64,000 nucleotides of DNA, taken from Liopterus haemorrhoidalis (Eukaryota; Arthropoda; Insecta; Coleoptera; Dytiscidae). The notes beneath the pieces were generated by a model. That model saw nothing but the letters and a program-made list of their open reading frames with translations. It was not told where the DNA came from and did no database searches. This document shows positions 1 to 10,970 of the stretch, piece after piece (position 1 is the stretch's first letter; each line of letters begins with the position of its first letter). The DNA is taken from the NCBI GenBank assembly GCA_963971575.1, contig OZ020624.1:27974356-28038355 (forward strand), written 5' to 3'. The position numbers and the translations under genes are program-made.

Positions 1-125
1 CTTCCAACGTGCCTTTTGCTCTACGAGTTCCAGTCTAAAGTTTGTTTTGCAGTGTTGTCCGCTTTTCGGCTGAGTGTATAACCAATCCCTTTGCATTTAC
101 GCTTCTTGATTTCTTGTCTACTACC
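1..125 (-). pseudogene. non-LTR retrotransposon reverse transcriptase tail, cut by window edge
   Basis: Read on the minus strand this translates to QEIKKRKCKGIGYTL, then SRKADNTAKQTLDWNS, a stop, and SKRHVG. This resembles the segment after the reverse transcriptase in RTE/BovB-like LINEs, where a basic 'RRKWRWIGHTLR' stretch is followed by 'ALxWNPQGxRxxGRP'. It is a remnant with at least one stop, and the rest lies left of the window. The family call is motif recognition only. Confidence 0.55.
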
Positions 126-708
126 TTGAGTAATAACAATACTTATAAAAAATTGTGGAAATTACCAACATGGTAGAACTGACGAATAATGTTGACCGAA
201 TGTACAAAATATACAGTTCAAGAAATTTTTATGAAGCTATAAAAGATATGTATTTCCTGACAACCATAAATGTAAATTTTTTATTTATTTAATAATATAC
301 ACGCCTTAACGTTGTTGCAAAAAGTAATTTTTATTTGTAATACTTATTATCTTAATAGTAACCGATAAATTTACTATGAAAATGATGAAGGCTTAGTAAT
401 TGTAGTGATAATAGAAATATTTTAATTTACATTTTTAAATAATGTGCATTTGTCATTAATTATAAAATATGGTAACTAGAACACGACCTTTTCCATCATT
501 AAATTATTTTTATATAATCTCAATAACGACTGCAATTTTACAGACAGTAAAAATGTTACATTGATAGAAGTTCCCCATGACACTAAGGTCGAAGACAGGT
601 AGAGTATTTCAATATTACTTTAACATTGTTTCATTATTATTTCAAGTACTGCTTGAATATTGCTCTTTAGTTGCTCAATAGACGTTGGCTTGTTGAGATC
701 AAGGAGTT
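126..708. other. no recognisable feature
   Basis: AT-rich sequence without an open reading frame or repeat structure that I recognise. The Walker A exon of the ABCG gene was looked for here and in the rest of 1-8024 and not seen. Confidence 0.4.
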
Positions 709-960
709 TATTGAGAAGTGACACGCTCGAATACGCAAACTGGTGGCCAAATTATTGTACTACATACTAGAGATGGTTCATGAACGAACCGGCTCACTGA
801 GCCGTCTCAGTACACAGACCGAAGTGACACGGTTCACCAAATTGAAATGAGCCGGCTCACGGCTCACTGCATAGTTTCAAGTTTCAAGGATACGATTGAT
901 CGGGAGATTGTGAGCAGTGACCGAAGTGATCCGGATCTGGATCGATGTCATGTTGAACTT
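709..960. repeat. dispersed repeat followed by hAT-like terminal segment
   Basis: Positions 709-771 (attgagaagtgacacgctcg and following) recur in diverged form at 13784-13850. From about 771 a GC-richer block starts TAGAGATGGTTCATGAACGA and repeats 'ccggctcac', which looks like the end of a hAT-type element. No partner end or target duplication was found, so the element type is uncertain. Confidence 0.35.
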
Positions 961-1173
961 CGCGAGAACTCGGCTTGTAATGTATTATCATAAGGTGTAT
1001 TTTGTCAATATTTAGGGCAGTCTAGTTGAAACTAAAAGGTTTAATTTGTACTTTCTTACAACCATACTATACAAAAATATTAAAAATATTGTCCAAATCC
1101 CAGATGACCCATTTACAAAGGCAATAAACATCGCCATAAACTTAACAAAACTGCAAAAGAAATACAGTAGCTA

Positions 1174-1574
1174 TACTCTATCTCCGAAAGACTGATAGTA
1201 ATAAAATTTATTATTTGTAAAAAGTTATTGTATTATCACACAGAAGCGGTAAAACAAAAGCGACAAAATATTAATAGTTCGAAATGAAATATTGTTAAAA
1301 ACAACCGAGTGTGCCGCACATATTATATGGGAATACGAACTAGGGATAAACACAATAGACCATAAAAATTTGACCCTAAAATTTTGAGGAAAAACATGGT
1401 CATAGGGGTGTGTTTAATGATATGATAAATATGGTCACAGGCGTGCGTTTAATAAAATGATAAATAGTAATATAGAAATACACAAAACCAATTTAAACGT
1501 GTTTAAAATGTGCACGCCACTGGCAACTGCCTGACAAAATGATTTATTACTATCAGTCTTTCAGAGATAGAGTA
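1174..1574. mobile_element. foldback MITE with 32-bp inverted ends
   Basis: The left end TACTCTATCTCCGAAAGACT (1174 on) and the right end (1543-1574) are inverted copies differing at about one position. The 400-bp interior is AT-rich and non-coding. This is a non-autonomous DNA element of unassigned superfamily. Confidence 0.7.
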
Positions 1575-2473
1575 CACATAAAGTGAATTGTTTGTTTACT
1601 ATTAACCCGGAAAAAATGTTAGATAATTCACTTCTATAGATTTTTATTTATTTAACTTCATTATTCCTTTATAACAAGATATTGAGGAAGACAGAAAGAC
1701 AGAGAGAAGAATTTGTCAATAAGTCATCACTTACGTCTTGAATTCATACTAAGAATATTAACAAGAATAAAGATAATAAAGCGGCAAATACTCTGACGTT
1801 TTTATCGCATTTATTCCACTCGACCAAACAATTCCGCTTTCCGCTGTCTGTTCATATAATGCAGGATCCGGCTGAGCGACGGTCTACCTACATATTGCAA
1901 ACCAACAACGGTGCTGAACTTTCAGATTCATTTATATAGACTTTCAAAATCAAATAATTATGAAAACAATTATGTTGGGTAATTTTAGAGATTTTTTTAT
2001 ATTTTGTTTTGATCTATGAGATAACTTGGTATATCTTAATCTTGTTGGTTATTTTAAACAATCTTACACTTCGGTATATCTCGATATCCGTAGATAAAAA
2101 TAATGATTTCGATCTAATAAGTTTGTTTATTAGTGAAGCGATTATAGGTATATTGGAACAAAAAAAATAATAAAATAATTAAAAGCATTTACATATACAC
2201 CACATAAATTAATTGCGTCTATGTTCATCTGTTGCATGTCAATCTTTCGTATGTTCAAACGTCGTGAAACCACGAATCGTCAAACAAAACCTTTGAAAAT
2301 AGTAAAAAAAAATCCTTTCTGATTTACTTCAAAATGTGTATACAGTGGAATCCCGCCATTCGTCTGCCTCTCTACTCGTACTCGATATTCGTCCAACTTA
2401 TTCAAGTAAAATTCAACTCGTTATTCGTACGCTTGCCCGCTATTCGGACAGCGTGCGGTCGGCGCTACGCGAC

Positions 2474-2671
2474 AATGTTATTGACCATTTTAGAAAAATT
2501 CTGAAAAATCGTTAAAGGCAGACAACATTGGACAGGTTTTTAGAGAAAGAATCCCAAGATTCTTCTAGTGCAAAAATACTGAAAAAAGAAAGAACACTAG
2601 AAAGAGAGAAAACACCTGAAGGGATGTTACCTGATGTTTTGATGGAAAGTGATTCCAATTCCAAACAGTAA
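2474..2671 (+). pseudogene. Tigger transposase C-terminal remnant
   Basis: Translates to NVIDHFRKILKNR, a stop, then RQTTLDRFLEKESQDSSSAK and a charged tail ending SNSKQ before a TAA. The 'FRKILKNRxRQTTLDxF' block is typical of the extreme C-terminus of Tigger transposases. The catalytic DDE domain is absent. The stop between NR and RQ replaces a lysine codon of the family pattern by one base change. Confidence 0.7.
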
Positions 2672-2857
2672 CATCAACATCCCTCTTCCTCCTCTCAATA
2701 TTCTACTTACGCCATCAGCTCACTTAAGTACAAAAGTGCAATTTTTATTTATGTATTTCATGTACAGTACTGTATATTTATTGTTTTTATAGGTTTAAAT
2801 AAACGATCATCTATGGATCTAGAACTGATTAATCCAATTTACATTATATCTTATGTG

Positions 2858-3919
2858 AAAAAATTGATGTGAAGTGTGAATTTTCACACATTGCAGGGTT
2901 TCGCAGGTATATAAGTGAAGGCGGCATGCTGAGTGTGTAGGACAAATTTTGCTTTGTAGTAACCACGGCAAAATGAACGATCTTTTTAAAATATTTTATC
3001 GTCTGTTAATCTCAGAGCTTTAAAAACAAATTTTATGTTAAAATATTTTTTTGTTAATTTTAATTCGAATACCTAATATCATTATTTAGGTTTCTAAATA
3101 AGTGCAGTATTTTTTTTATATAACAAGGTTTATTAAGATTTTGAAAATTGGGCCTATGGCTTTCATTGGTTGTCTTAAATCATACGCTCCGCCCCTCTGG
3201 CTTCGTATAAATGACACAGAATGAAAATATAATTCCAATTGGTTATTAAATTTACGCTCTTGAAAATTAAATTCAAAATGTGCTAAAATATAACTAGAAT
3301 TTTAACAAATTAATTTAAACATAATAAATATGAAAAAAAAAACAAAAAATAAAATTGACTCCACAAGCCAGGAACGAACCTGTGTAGTGAATAACGATCC
3401 TGTGTGGTTGTCGAGCAACTGAGCCACTAGACCACCAAATGCTTATCAACTTAGTGTGTTATAAGAGTATAACATGTATGCATCGTGAACCAAAAAACAC
3501 AAAAAATGCGTTATTTTCCGAAAACATAATCTGATCAAAAATTCCTGTTGTACTATTCCGGTTCACACCATTATACATTACTTAGAATTTTTTCACATTT
3601 TTAATTTAAACCATCTGGGCTACAAGGTGTGGGACAAAAATTTTTTTGCAGAATTTTGGCAAAAATAGCCTCAAAATAATTTATTTTGCAAAAATTAAAT
3701 TTTGATCATTAATCCACGTACTAAGGGCTTTCATTTGATACCCTACTCAGAATTTTAAAAAAATATTTTTTTTTCGATGAGCACATATTTGTTTATATTT
3801 TTAGGGGGATATGTTTTTTAGATGTTTTAGTATTTTTCCTATGTGCGGGTCAAAAAGTTGTACAAGCATGCCAATTTTCAACTCTCTAGGTTTAGCCGTT
3901 TGGCTACAATTTTTACCGA

Positions 3920-3957
<38 letters not shown>

Positions 3958-4008
3958 GACAAAATGACGGTATAAGGGTTTTTTGGTCATATCTACAAAA
4001 CCCTAAAA
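2858..4008 (-). mobile_element. Helentron-like non-autonomous element, family B, copy 1
   Basis: One end carries the hairpin GTGTGAATTTTCACAC (left, 3' in this orientation), followed by CAGGGTTTCGCAGGTAT. The far end carries the complementary ATATCTACAAAACCCT. Between them lies a (CAGA)n microsatellite at 3921-3957. Subterminal inverted repeats, a 3' hairpin and a microsatellite core are the layout of Helentron-associated elements (HINE/DINE-1 type). The copy is nested in the Tigger element. Confidence 0.65.
3361..3445 (-). other. tRNA-like module inside Helentron-like element
   Basis: On the minus strand the segment holds TAGTGGCTCAGTTGC (A-box-like) and, about 45 bases on, GGTTCGTTCC (B-box-like), followed by CTGG that can pair with CAGG. 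Spacing and order match a tRNA or tRNA-derived internal Pol III promoter, but the arms pair poorly. It is therefore a degenerate tRNA-like module, not a functional tRNA gene. Confidence 0.45.
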
Positions 4009-4087
4009 ATGATTCGTCATTCGTACAAATCGTCATTCGAACTACCTTCTGGAACGAATTGTGTACGAATGGCGGGGTTCCACTGTA

Positions 4088-5216
4088 CTTATGTATTTTG
4101 AGTCGTAGATCTTAAAAATAATCTCCATTACAAGCTACAGTTTACCGTTTTTGAATAATTAAAAACAAAAAAAAGACAAAAAATTATCATTCTTCAAAAA
4201 ATATATATGAGACGGCGCTTTAAATATATTTGTTTGTTAATCATCATAATAATATTGATTCAATATAGTTTATAACTAAATATAATACCTACATACCACA
4301 AATTTCCAAAAAAGAAATTGTTTCTCTATTTTTGTGGTTGCCAAATATATGCCTAATTCGCCTAAACCATTACTAAATTCAATTTTTTCCGCGCTTTCAT
4401 AAAAATTAGCAAATATATGATGCATAAAATTCGACATTTATAATAATTTACATATTCTGTTGTAACGTTAGACTGAGATAATGTTAATCTACCATAACAG
4501 GAAAAGAGTACATTCTAAGTTAAAACTGCAAAAGAAATTAAGTAGAAAGTGCAGTGAAAACTCTTACATAACATTTAAGTATGTACTTTATTAATTTATT
4601 GTTTAAAAAATTATTATTATAGAGTTAGATTAATGGTAATAAAATGCATTTGCATATTGCGAAATGACAAAGTTGAGTCAATTTCTTGCCAGATCTATAA
4701 TTCCTCAGTTCTTTTAAATAACTTTTCTAGCAGTAGTGGCTCGAAAAAACCTCTAATGATGCAGCCAGTGGCGTAGCTTTTATTTACCCCCCTCCCTCGT
4801 AAATTGATATTCCGTGAAACATTACCCTCTTAAGCCACATACCGAAACCTGATATTAAAGGCATTGAAATTAGTAACAAAGACACCAATAGCCAAGTTGC
4901 TAACGTATCATTAAGACTTTAAAAAAATTGTTAAATTAGATCTAATCAAAAGTTTTTTATAATCATTTATCTTTTTTTTTTCATAATCTTTAATTTTATA
5001 TTTAATTTTCATAATCTAGCGTTTTATTGAACAAAAAATTGTATTATGAGAAAAAAAAAAATATATCAAATACTTATTAAAAATAAAAAATAATACAAAA
5101 ACTTACTTGTCAATCTGATTCAAGGATAAGATTCTGTAATGCCTGGACCGTAGATTCAGAAGAATTTCAAGAAAATCTGCAAAAAATAAAGCTGTTAAAC
5201 TAAAAAAATTTAGTAG
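4088..5216. other. intergenic or intronic, no gene
   Basis: AT-rich and non-coding. CCAGTGGCGTAGCTTTTATT near 4764 followed by a C-run resembles the end of a hAT element, but no matching second end was found. Confidence 0.35.
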
Positions 5217-6162
5217 TAAAAATTGATGTGAAGTGTGAATATTCACACATTTCAGGGTTTCGCAGGTATATAATAAGTGAAGGCGGTATGCTGAGGGTGT
5301 AGGACAAATTTTACTTTGTAGTAATCACGGCAAAATGAACGATATTTTTAAAATAATTTATCGTCTGTTAATCATATAATAAGATAATTATTAAATTTAC
5401 GCTCTTAAACATTAAATACAACATTTGTCAAAATATAACTAGAATTTTGACAAAATAATTTCAACATAATAAAAATGCAAAAAAAAAAACAGAAAAAATA
5501 AAATTCACTCAGTACTCGAACTCGAAACCCTTCGTTTACCAGCGAGTTTTAGCTTACGACACCAGTGCTCTAACCAATAACGCCATCGTACGCCTTGCAT
5601 GTGAGTGTCTTACATTGGAATAACTTTTGTACTTTGTGAACCAAAAACCACAAAATATGCGTTATTTTCCGAAAACATAATCTGATCAAAAATTCCTGTT
5701 GTACTATTTCGGTTCACACCAATATACATTACTTAGAATTTTTTTAGATTTTTAGTTCAAACCATCTGGGCTACAGGGTGTGGGACAAAAAATTTTTTGC
5801 ACAATTGTGGCAAAAATCGCATCAAAATAATTTATTTTTCAAAAATAAAAATTTGATCGTTAATCCACGTACTAAGGGCTTTCATTTGATACCCTACTCA
5901 TAATTTTAAAAAAATATTTTTGTTTTCGATGAGCACATATTTGTTTATATTTTTAGGGGGGTATGTTTTTTAGATGTTTTAGTATTTTTCCTATGTGCGG
6001 GTCAAAGAGTTGTATAAGCATGCCAAATTTCAATTCTCTAGGTTTAGCCGTTTGGCTACAATTTTTACCGAACAGACAGACAGACAGACAGACAGACAGA
6101 GAGACAGACGAAAAAATGACGGTATAAGGGTTTTTTGGTCATACCTACAAAACCCTTAAAAT
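5217..6162 (-). mobile_element. Helentron-like non-autonomous element, family B, copy 2
   Basis: Collinear with the copy at 2858-4008. It has the same hairpin (GTGTGAATATTCACAC), the same CAGGGTTTCGCAGGTATATA, a (CAGA)n core at 6074-6111 and a terminal ATACCTACAAAACCC. It is about 200 bp shorter than copy 1. It abuts a family A element starting near 6184. Confidence 0.65.
5506..5590 (-). other. tRNA-like module, different from that in copy 1
   Basis: On the minus strand it reads TTATTGGTTAGAGCACTGG (A-box-like) and later GTTTCGAGTTCGAGTAC (B-box-like). It occupies the same internal position as the module at 3361-3445: both follow 'aaataaaatt(c/g)act' and precede 'gtgaaccaaaaa'. The tRNA-like sequence itself is unrelated to the one in copy 1. 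Confidence 0.45.
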
Positions 6163-6183
6163 TTATAAAAAACGGCGTTTAAC

Positions 6184-6757
6184 TAAAAAAATCAGCTGTG
6201 GCCACCACAGGACCGACCGCCATCATAATACATTCTAGCAGCAGAGTAGAAATAACTTGGCCTAATATTTTCTAACAGAGATAATATTTATCATGACCAT
6301 GGAAACATTACATATAAGTATGAAAAAATTGAGACAAAAATTTTAAAAAAATTTTCTAAATTTTTCGTTTTATCTAAAAACGTCTCAAATAAAAGTTATT
6401 AGTTATTGCATTTATAGCAACTTTTGTTAAATAAATTTTATCGAAATATTTTTTTGTTGCTAAATATTCGCAAAAATCTTAAAATCCACACGAGTAAACT
6501 CCCATTTCTAGTCAACCGATTTTTACCAAAAGTTGATCAACTCGTTTCATTGATGTCAAAAGTTTAAATATTCAGTTTCATAAAAATCCTTTTAGCCGAA
6601 TTTGCTCTGCACGAGGACACAGACAGACGGACAGATAGACCGACAGACATCATGCTAAAAATAGGACCTCATTTCGTGGAGATCCATCGAAATCTCGAAA
6701 TGTCAAAATCGGTATGATCACAATACCTCCCTTATATATTTTGGCGGTCGGTAAAAA
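6184..6757 (-). mobile_element. Helentron-like non-autonomous element, family A, copy 1
   Basis: The left end holds the hairpin CTGTGGCCACCACAG followed by ACCGACCGCC. The right end holds the complement GGCGGTCGGT. The core is a short (CAGA/GACG)n tract at 6619-6649. Read on the minus strand the element ends with subterminal repeat, hairpin and CTGA, matching Helentron/Helitron 3' ends. Three more copies lie in this window. Confidence 0.65.
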
Positions 6758-7000
6758 AATGATCTGAATTAAAATGTTAACAATGAAAGCCAAACGTTTC
6801 AGTATTAATAAATTTTAATAATTGATTCCTGCTGATATTGATTTTTATCCGATATCAGTTTGCCAACGTTGTTGGCAAGGGGTCTTCTAGTAAAACAAAT
6901 ACTGTCCTAGACATCTAGTATTCTGTTGTCTTCTTACACTTATTAAATACATACAAAATCCTAAAATGTGTGAAAATTCACATTCCACACAAATTTTTTA
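6758..7000 (+). mobile_element. fragment of family B Helentron-like element (3' end)
   Basis: Ends with ATACATACAAAATCC, a hairpin TGTGTGAAAATTCACA and CACACAAATTTTT, as in the complete family B copies. It also holds a short perfect hairpin TTGCCAAC-gtt-GTTGGCAA near 6861. No 5' end or microsatellite core was found. Confidence 0.45.
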
Positions 7001-7284
7001 AATTTATTATTTCTAATTCCAAATTTTCATTATTAATTTGAAAATAATTTGCATTTTTAACAGACACATCCTCGTCGGTAGTGGTAAAAGGATTTATGAA
7101 AAATATTATGAATTAATCCATTTCAGAATATTCCTAAAATCTAGAGCTAAACTCTTCCAAATTTTACAAAGCGAAGAAGGTAAACAATGTAGGAAACGAA
7201 TTATATTTCTTTAGCCTTGTACAAAAAATATTAAAATTATTTTTTTTCCTTTATCATTTTTCTTGTTTTGTTTCTCCAACAGTA

Positions 7285-7855
7285 TGAAATTAACAGTAGG
7301 TAAGATTTTGACGCCTATAGTGGTAAACGTCAGATTAAGATGTGGAAATCAAGAACGGAGTAACAGGTATTGGGCAAAACCTGTATTAGGCTATGCAGAA
7401 TGTGTAGGGAGGAGGAAGAATCCTTGGAACATCTAACAAAAAGGTGTGGAAAGATGATAAAATGGGAGGAAGAGATAAAGGAGTTGTTGAGTGAAGAAGG
7501 AAAGGGAGAAAGATGGGCGAGAGTACTCGAGGAAAGCAGGATGGAATGCGGAGATGTAAGGCAAAACTGAAAACAGGAAGGAAGAGAGAGGCAAAGGAGG
7601 AGGAAAGAAGAGAGGGAAGAGAAGCGAAAAAGGGACGAAAGAGCGGAGGAAGAACTGGAGTCAAGAAGGAAGGAGACCGTAGACGGAAGCCGAAAAGATA
7701 ATATTAAGAAAGAGAGGGACACCGGAGGAAGAATGAAGAAGAAAGAAATTCATAAATTGTATTATTATTATGATGATTTTTTTCTATTCTAATGTAGTAG
7801 CAAAACCCCAAACGCCGCAAAGCCTAGCGGAAATAAAGAATTATATAGTGGTACA
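7285..7855 (+). pseudogene. LINE ORF2 C-terminal remnant with 3' tail
   Basis: One frame gives RLRCGNQERSNRYW, and after a frameshift another gives RLCRMCREEEESLEHLTKRC with a charged tail. The CxxC...H...C arrangement is the zinc-knuckle region after the reverse transcriptase of R1/Jockey-type LINEs. The 3' tail 'aaacgccgcaaagcctagcg' and 'aataaagaattata' matches the LINE tail at 28300-28765. The copy is 5'-truncated and inactive. Confidence 0.6.
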
Positions 7856-8024
7856 TGTCTGTCAACGAACTTATTTTATAAAACTCTATTATTTTATAAA
7901 TTTAGCAGTGGTCAGCTCAAAAAGGCTTCGCGGGCAATCGGATGCCCGCAGGCACCAGTTTGCCGATCCCTCGCTTAGTAGTTCTAATTTTTATGGTTTC
8001 TAATTTATTTTTTGTTTGTTTTAG

Positions 8025-8214
8025 TTGCCGTGGGGCCACCGGTCTTGTGACAATGAACGGAGAACCACGGAATATCAGACAGTTCAGAAAACTCTCCAGG
8101 TATATTATGCAGGTGGATTTGCTTCAGCCTCTCCTCACTGTCCAAGAGTGCATGGTTGTGGCCGCAGACCTTAAACTCTCCAGGGAACTATCGAACGACA
8201 AAAAATTGACCGCG
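8025..8214 (+). CDS. ABC transporter G family, exon 1 visible (NBD, Q-loop)
   Basis: First visible exon of a half-size ABCG transporter, whose products pair and export lipophilic substrates such as sterols or lipids across a membrane. The acceptor is 'ttttag' before 8025 and the donor is cgcg|gttagt. One leading base completes a codon from upstream, then 63 codons follow: TGLVTMNGEPRNIRQFRKLS, a Q-loop RYIMQVDLLQPLLTV, and VAADLKLS. This segment normally follows Walker A directly, so the P-loop exon lies left of the window. All exons joined give about 563 residues against about 600-690 in the family. ABCG1/ABCG4-like is inferred from the motifs. The usual QDD at the Q-loop reads QVD here. Confidence 0.85.
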
Positions 8215-8557
8215 GTTAGTAATACACTTTAATTTTAACTAAGTATTATGTAAAAGATTATGCAAATGATAACATAAAAGCTAAAAGAGACTTACTAATT
8301 AAAACGGGGTAACGGGATAATGTAAAAACAAAAAATCGGATTACAGGTCAAATTTTATACTTCCTCCGTCCAAAAATATGATATACATTTACAGATTTAA
8401 TTAATCAGAATGATTTTATTTATGTAATAGTTACAAATATCTAGTAAAACAAAGAATAATACTCCCTCCGTTCCAAAATAAGTGTCCGATTTTAGTTTTT
8501 TTAATGGATTATTGAAATAATGATTATAAATGTATCAGTAGTTATTTATTTAAATTA

Positions 8558-8767
8558 GTCCTCGATTTGGGTTTCTTTAACGCCATTCAATCATTGCAAC
8601 ACAAAGAGTCCCCGTCCAGTATTGATGAACACATTGCAGCCGTGCATAAAACATGGGATAAAATAACCGCGGAAAAACTATACAATTGTTTCATTACACT
8701 GCAGAAATGTATGGAATTGACCATGCTTCATAGAGGAGGCAACGTTTACAAGCTTCCTCGCATTTAG
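8558..8767 (+). pseudogene. plant-type mariner-like transposase C-terminus
   Basis: Reads VLDLGFFNAIQSLQHKES, PSSIDEHIAAVHKTWDKI, CFITLQKCMELTM and NVYKLPRI before TAG. The 'LDLGFFxAIQSLQ...ESPxxIDE...FxTLQ...NxYKxPH' pattern is what I know from the C-terminus of plant Stowaway-related transposases (DD39D group). The N-terminus and the catalytic core are missing from this copy. Confidence 0.7.
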
Positions 8768-8792
8768 ATTAGTTGTGAAAATATACGTTATA

Positions 8793-9954
8793 CCAGGTCT
8801 ACAAGTATGAAATGCGGTTTTTTTTTCAAACTTGCCGCGCAAACAGAATGTATATTTCAAAGTTTCAACACATATGGCGTTATATTAAGTTATCATTAAG
8901 TGTCAAATGCGTATAGGTTATAATTTGAAAAGTGATCATAAAGTTTTGTTTTACTGTGTTAAAAATGTCAAATTTTGTGCCAAATAAAGAGCATTCGCGG
9001 ACAGAACTACTGTTTTGTTTTCATTTGAAAAAAACTGCTTCTGAATTATACCGACTGCTTCGAGAAGCTTATGGTGAATATGCTCCATCGCAAGATACGT
9101 GTGAACGATGGTTTCGGCGTTTCAAAAGTGGTGACTTTGATCTTACAGACAAAGAACATGGAAAACCTCCAAAAAAATATGAATATACAAAATTTTAAAC
9201 ATTGCTACAGGAAGACGATATTCAATCACAAAAAAAACTAGCAGAGCAGTTAGGCGTTAGTCAACAAGTTGTTTCCAATCGCCTACGAGAGATGGGTAAG
9301 ATCCAGAAAGTCGGCAGTTGGGTTCCACATGCATTGAATGAGTGGCAGATGGAAAAACGCAAAAACACTTTTGCTTGCACGATAGAAAAGAAAGTCTTTT
9401 TTGCATCGTATTATTACTGGCGATGAAAAATGGATTTGTTTTGTAAATCCCAACGCGGGTGTGGTCTATTATGAATTGTTAAAACCTGATGAAACAGTTA
9501 ATACCCAACGCTACCAACAACCACTGATCGAATTGAACCATTCGCTGCTCATAAAACGACCAGAATACGAAAGAAGACAGCACAAGGTAATCTTTCTTCA
9601 TGATAACGCTCCATCACATAAGCTAAAAGCAGTTTGCAACACATTGGAGGCATTCAAGTGGGAAGTGCTACCCCATGCCGCTTACTCACCAGACTTGGCC
9701 CCTTCAGATTACCACTTGTTCGCATCGATGGGTCACGCACTTGCCGAGCAGCACTTTTGTTCATATGAAAATGTGAAAGTATGGCTAGATGAATGGTTTG
9801 CGGGGAAAGGGAAAGAGTTCTACAGCGAAATTGCCTGAAAGATGGAAAAAATGTATAACTTCTAATGGAGCATACTTTGAATAAATAAACTTTTACTGTT
9901 CTTTTGAGTTTAATGTGTTCCGCAAAAATCCGCATTTCATACTTTTAGACCTGG
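8793..9954 (+). mobile_element. mariner element, near full length
   Basis: The 25-bp inverted ends CCAGGTCTACAAGTATGAAA (8793) and its complement (to 9954) differ at one position and are flanked by TA. The length of 1162 bp fits a mariner with some deletion. It carries a broken transposase (8965-9838). Confidence 0.9.
8965..9838 (+). pseudogene. mariner transposase, disrupted
   Basis: Starts MSNFVPNKEHSRTELLFCF and has the mariner helix-turn-helix (YRLLREAYGEYAPSQDTCER; later QLGVSQQVVSNRLREMGKI). Catalytic aspartates are visible in HRIITGDEKWICF, VIFLHDNAPSHK and SPDLAPSDYHLF, the DD34D pattern. Breaks: a TAA at 9196-9198, a frameshift near 9400 after RKNTFACT, and loss of roughly 35 residues between NPNAG and VVYYELLKPDE. 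The gene cannot give active enzyme. Confidence 0.85.
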
Positions 9955-10281
9955 TATATCCCTTTGCATATATTTTTTTTATAAAATTAGACACTTATTT
10001 TGGAACGGAAGGAGTACAAAAGTTTTATTTTAACAAGGACGTGGCTGTCTCCACAGCTTGTATGGAACATGATAATGTTGTTTGTAATCGTCCTTTACGA
10101 TGAAGTTTTGCCTTATTAATGTGCGGAATCTTATAGGAGATCCCTTCTTTTGCTAATATGGTTGCTTCTAGACAAATTGGAATGTTAAAAAAACATTATC
10201 AAAGGTTTGTATCTTTAATGTATTAAATACATTTTGTACGCATTTCATCAGTTCGTCGATTGTATTCGGTGAAGCTGTGGC

Positions 10282-10889
10282 CAGATTTGGGCATTTTGTT
10301 ACTCGAGTAAATGAGTAATGAGTAATGGTTAAGATATTCATTATTCCTGATCGAGGGTGATGAATGATATTCATTAATCGTTACTTTTGCTTACTTGGGA
10401 GTATATTAATCATCACTCATCATTCATTACTCGAGTATTACTATAGAATATGGTCAATACTTACGACTTAAAAAATTGATAAGGCAATAGGTATAATGTA
10501 GCAATTTCTTAAAAGTGGAAAATTATTAAAGTTAAATTATGAATCGACATCACGTTGTCTCTTTTATAAAAATTTGGTGCACTGAGGATTTTATGTCTAA
10601 GTGTGTGAGTGAACCTGCAAAGTTTCATACACAGAATTCGTAAATCTATCCATTGGGAAAACCTAACATCTACACAGTATAAAGTACAATTATACAAAAC
10701 TGCAGACGTAAAGTGAGAACCTGATCTGAAATTTCGAATTAGTAATGATTGGTGAATAATGAGTAAAAGTAATATTCACGTATTACGAGTAATGAGTAAA
10801 GAGTAATAAAAAGTTTCATGAATGATGATTAATTTTTTGATCATGATTATTCCATGAGCAATGTATCACTCGAGTGATGCCCAACACTG
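10282..10889. mobile_element. hAT-type non-autonomous element
   Basis: Ends CAGATTTGGGCA and TGCCCAACACTG, flanked by 8-bp duplications gctgtggc (10274-10281) and gctgttgc (10890-10897) with one mismatch. The interior has many 'TTACTCGAGTAA/ATGAGTAATGAG' motifs and no transposase. It disrupts the mariner-like transposase at 10025-11809. Confidence 0.8.
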
Positions 10890-10970
10890 GCTGTTGCAAG
10901 GACTGTATAGAATTGAAAAAGCCAAGATCGAATACATTAAACTCTGGACTATTTAGCGATTGTGAATTAA

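Larger units (their letters stand above)
2343..4085 (+). mobile_element. Tigger/pogo-type DNA transposon, internally deleted
   Basis: The ends CAGTGGAATCCCGCCATTCG (2343) and CGAATGGCGGGGTTCCACTG (to 4085) are inverted repeats flanked by TA on both sides, as expected for the pogo/Tigger branch of Tc1/mariner. Only the C-terminus of the transposase survives (2474-2671), directly after the 5' untranslated region, so most of the gene was deleted. A Helentron-like element was later inserted into its 3' part (2858-4008). Confidence 0.8.
8462..10014 (+). mobile_element. inner mariner-like element with Stowaway-type ends
   Basis: Ends CTCCCTCCGTTCCAAAATAA (8462) and inverted CTCCTTCCGTTCCAAAATAA (to 10014), TA on both flanks. 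After the left end only the transposase C-terminus is left (8558-8767), so it is internally deleted. A mariner (8793-9954) was inserted into it at a TA. It sits inside the outer element and belongs to a related but different subfamily. Confidence 0.8.

Noticed and set aside
3361..3445. Functional tRNA gene
   Set aside because: A- and B-box-like motifs are present, but the arms do not pair properly. The same applies to 5506-5590 and 63424-63492.
7330..7722. 130-codon minus-strand frame
   Set aside because: It is antisense to the LINE coding remnant, and its Ser/Leu-rich composition mirrors the purine-rich sense strand.
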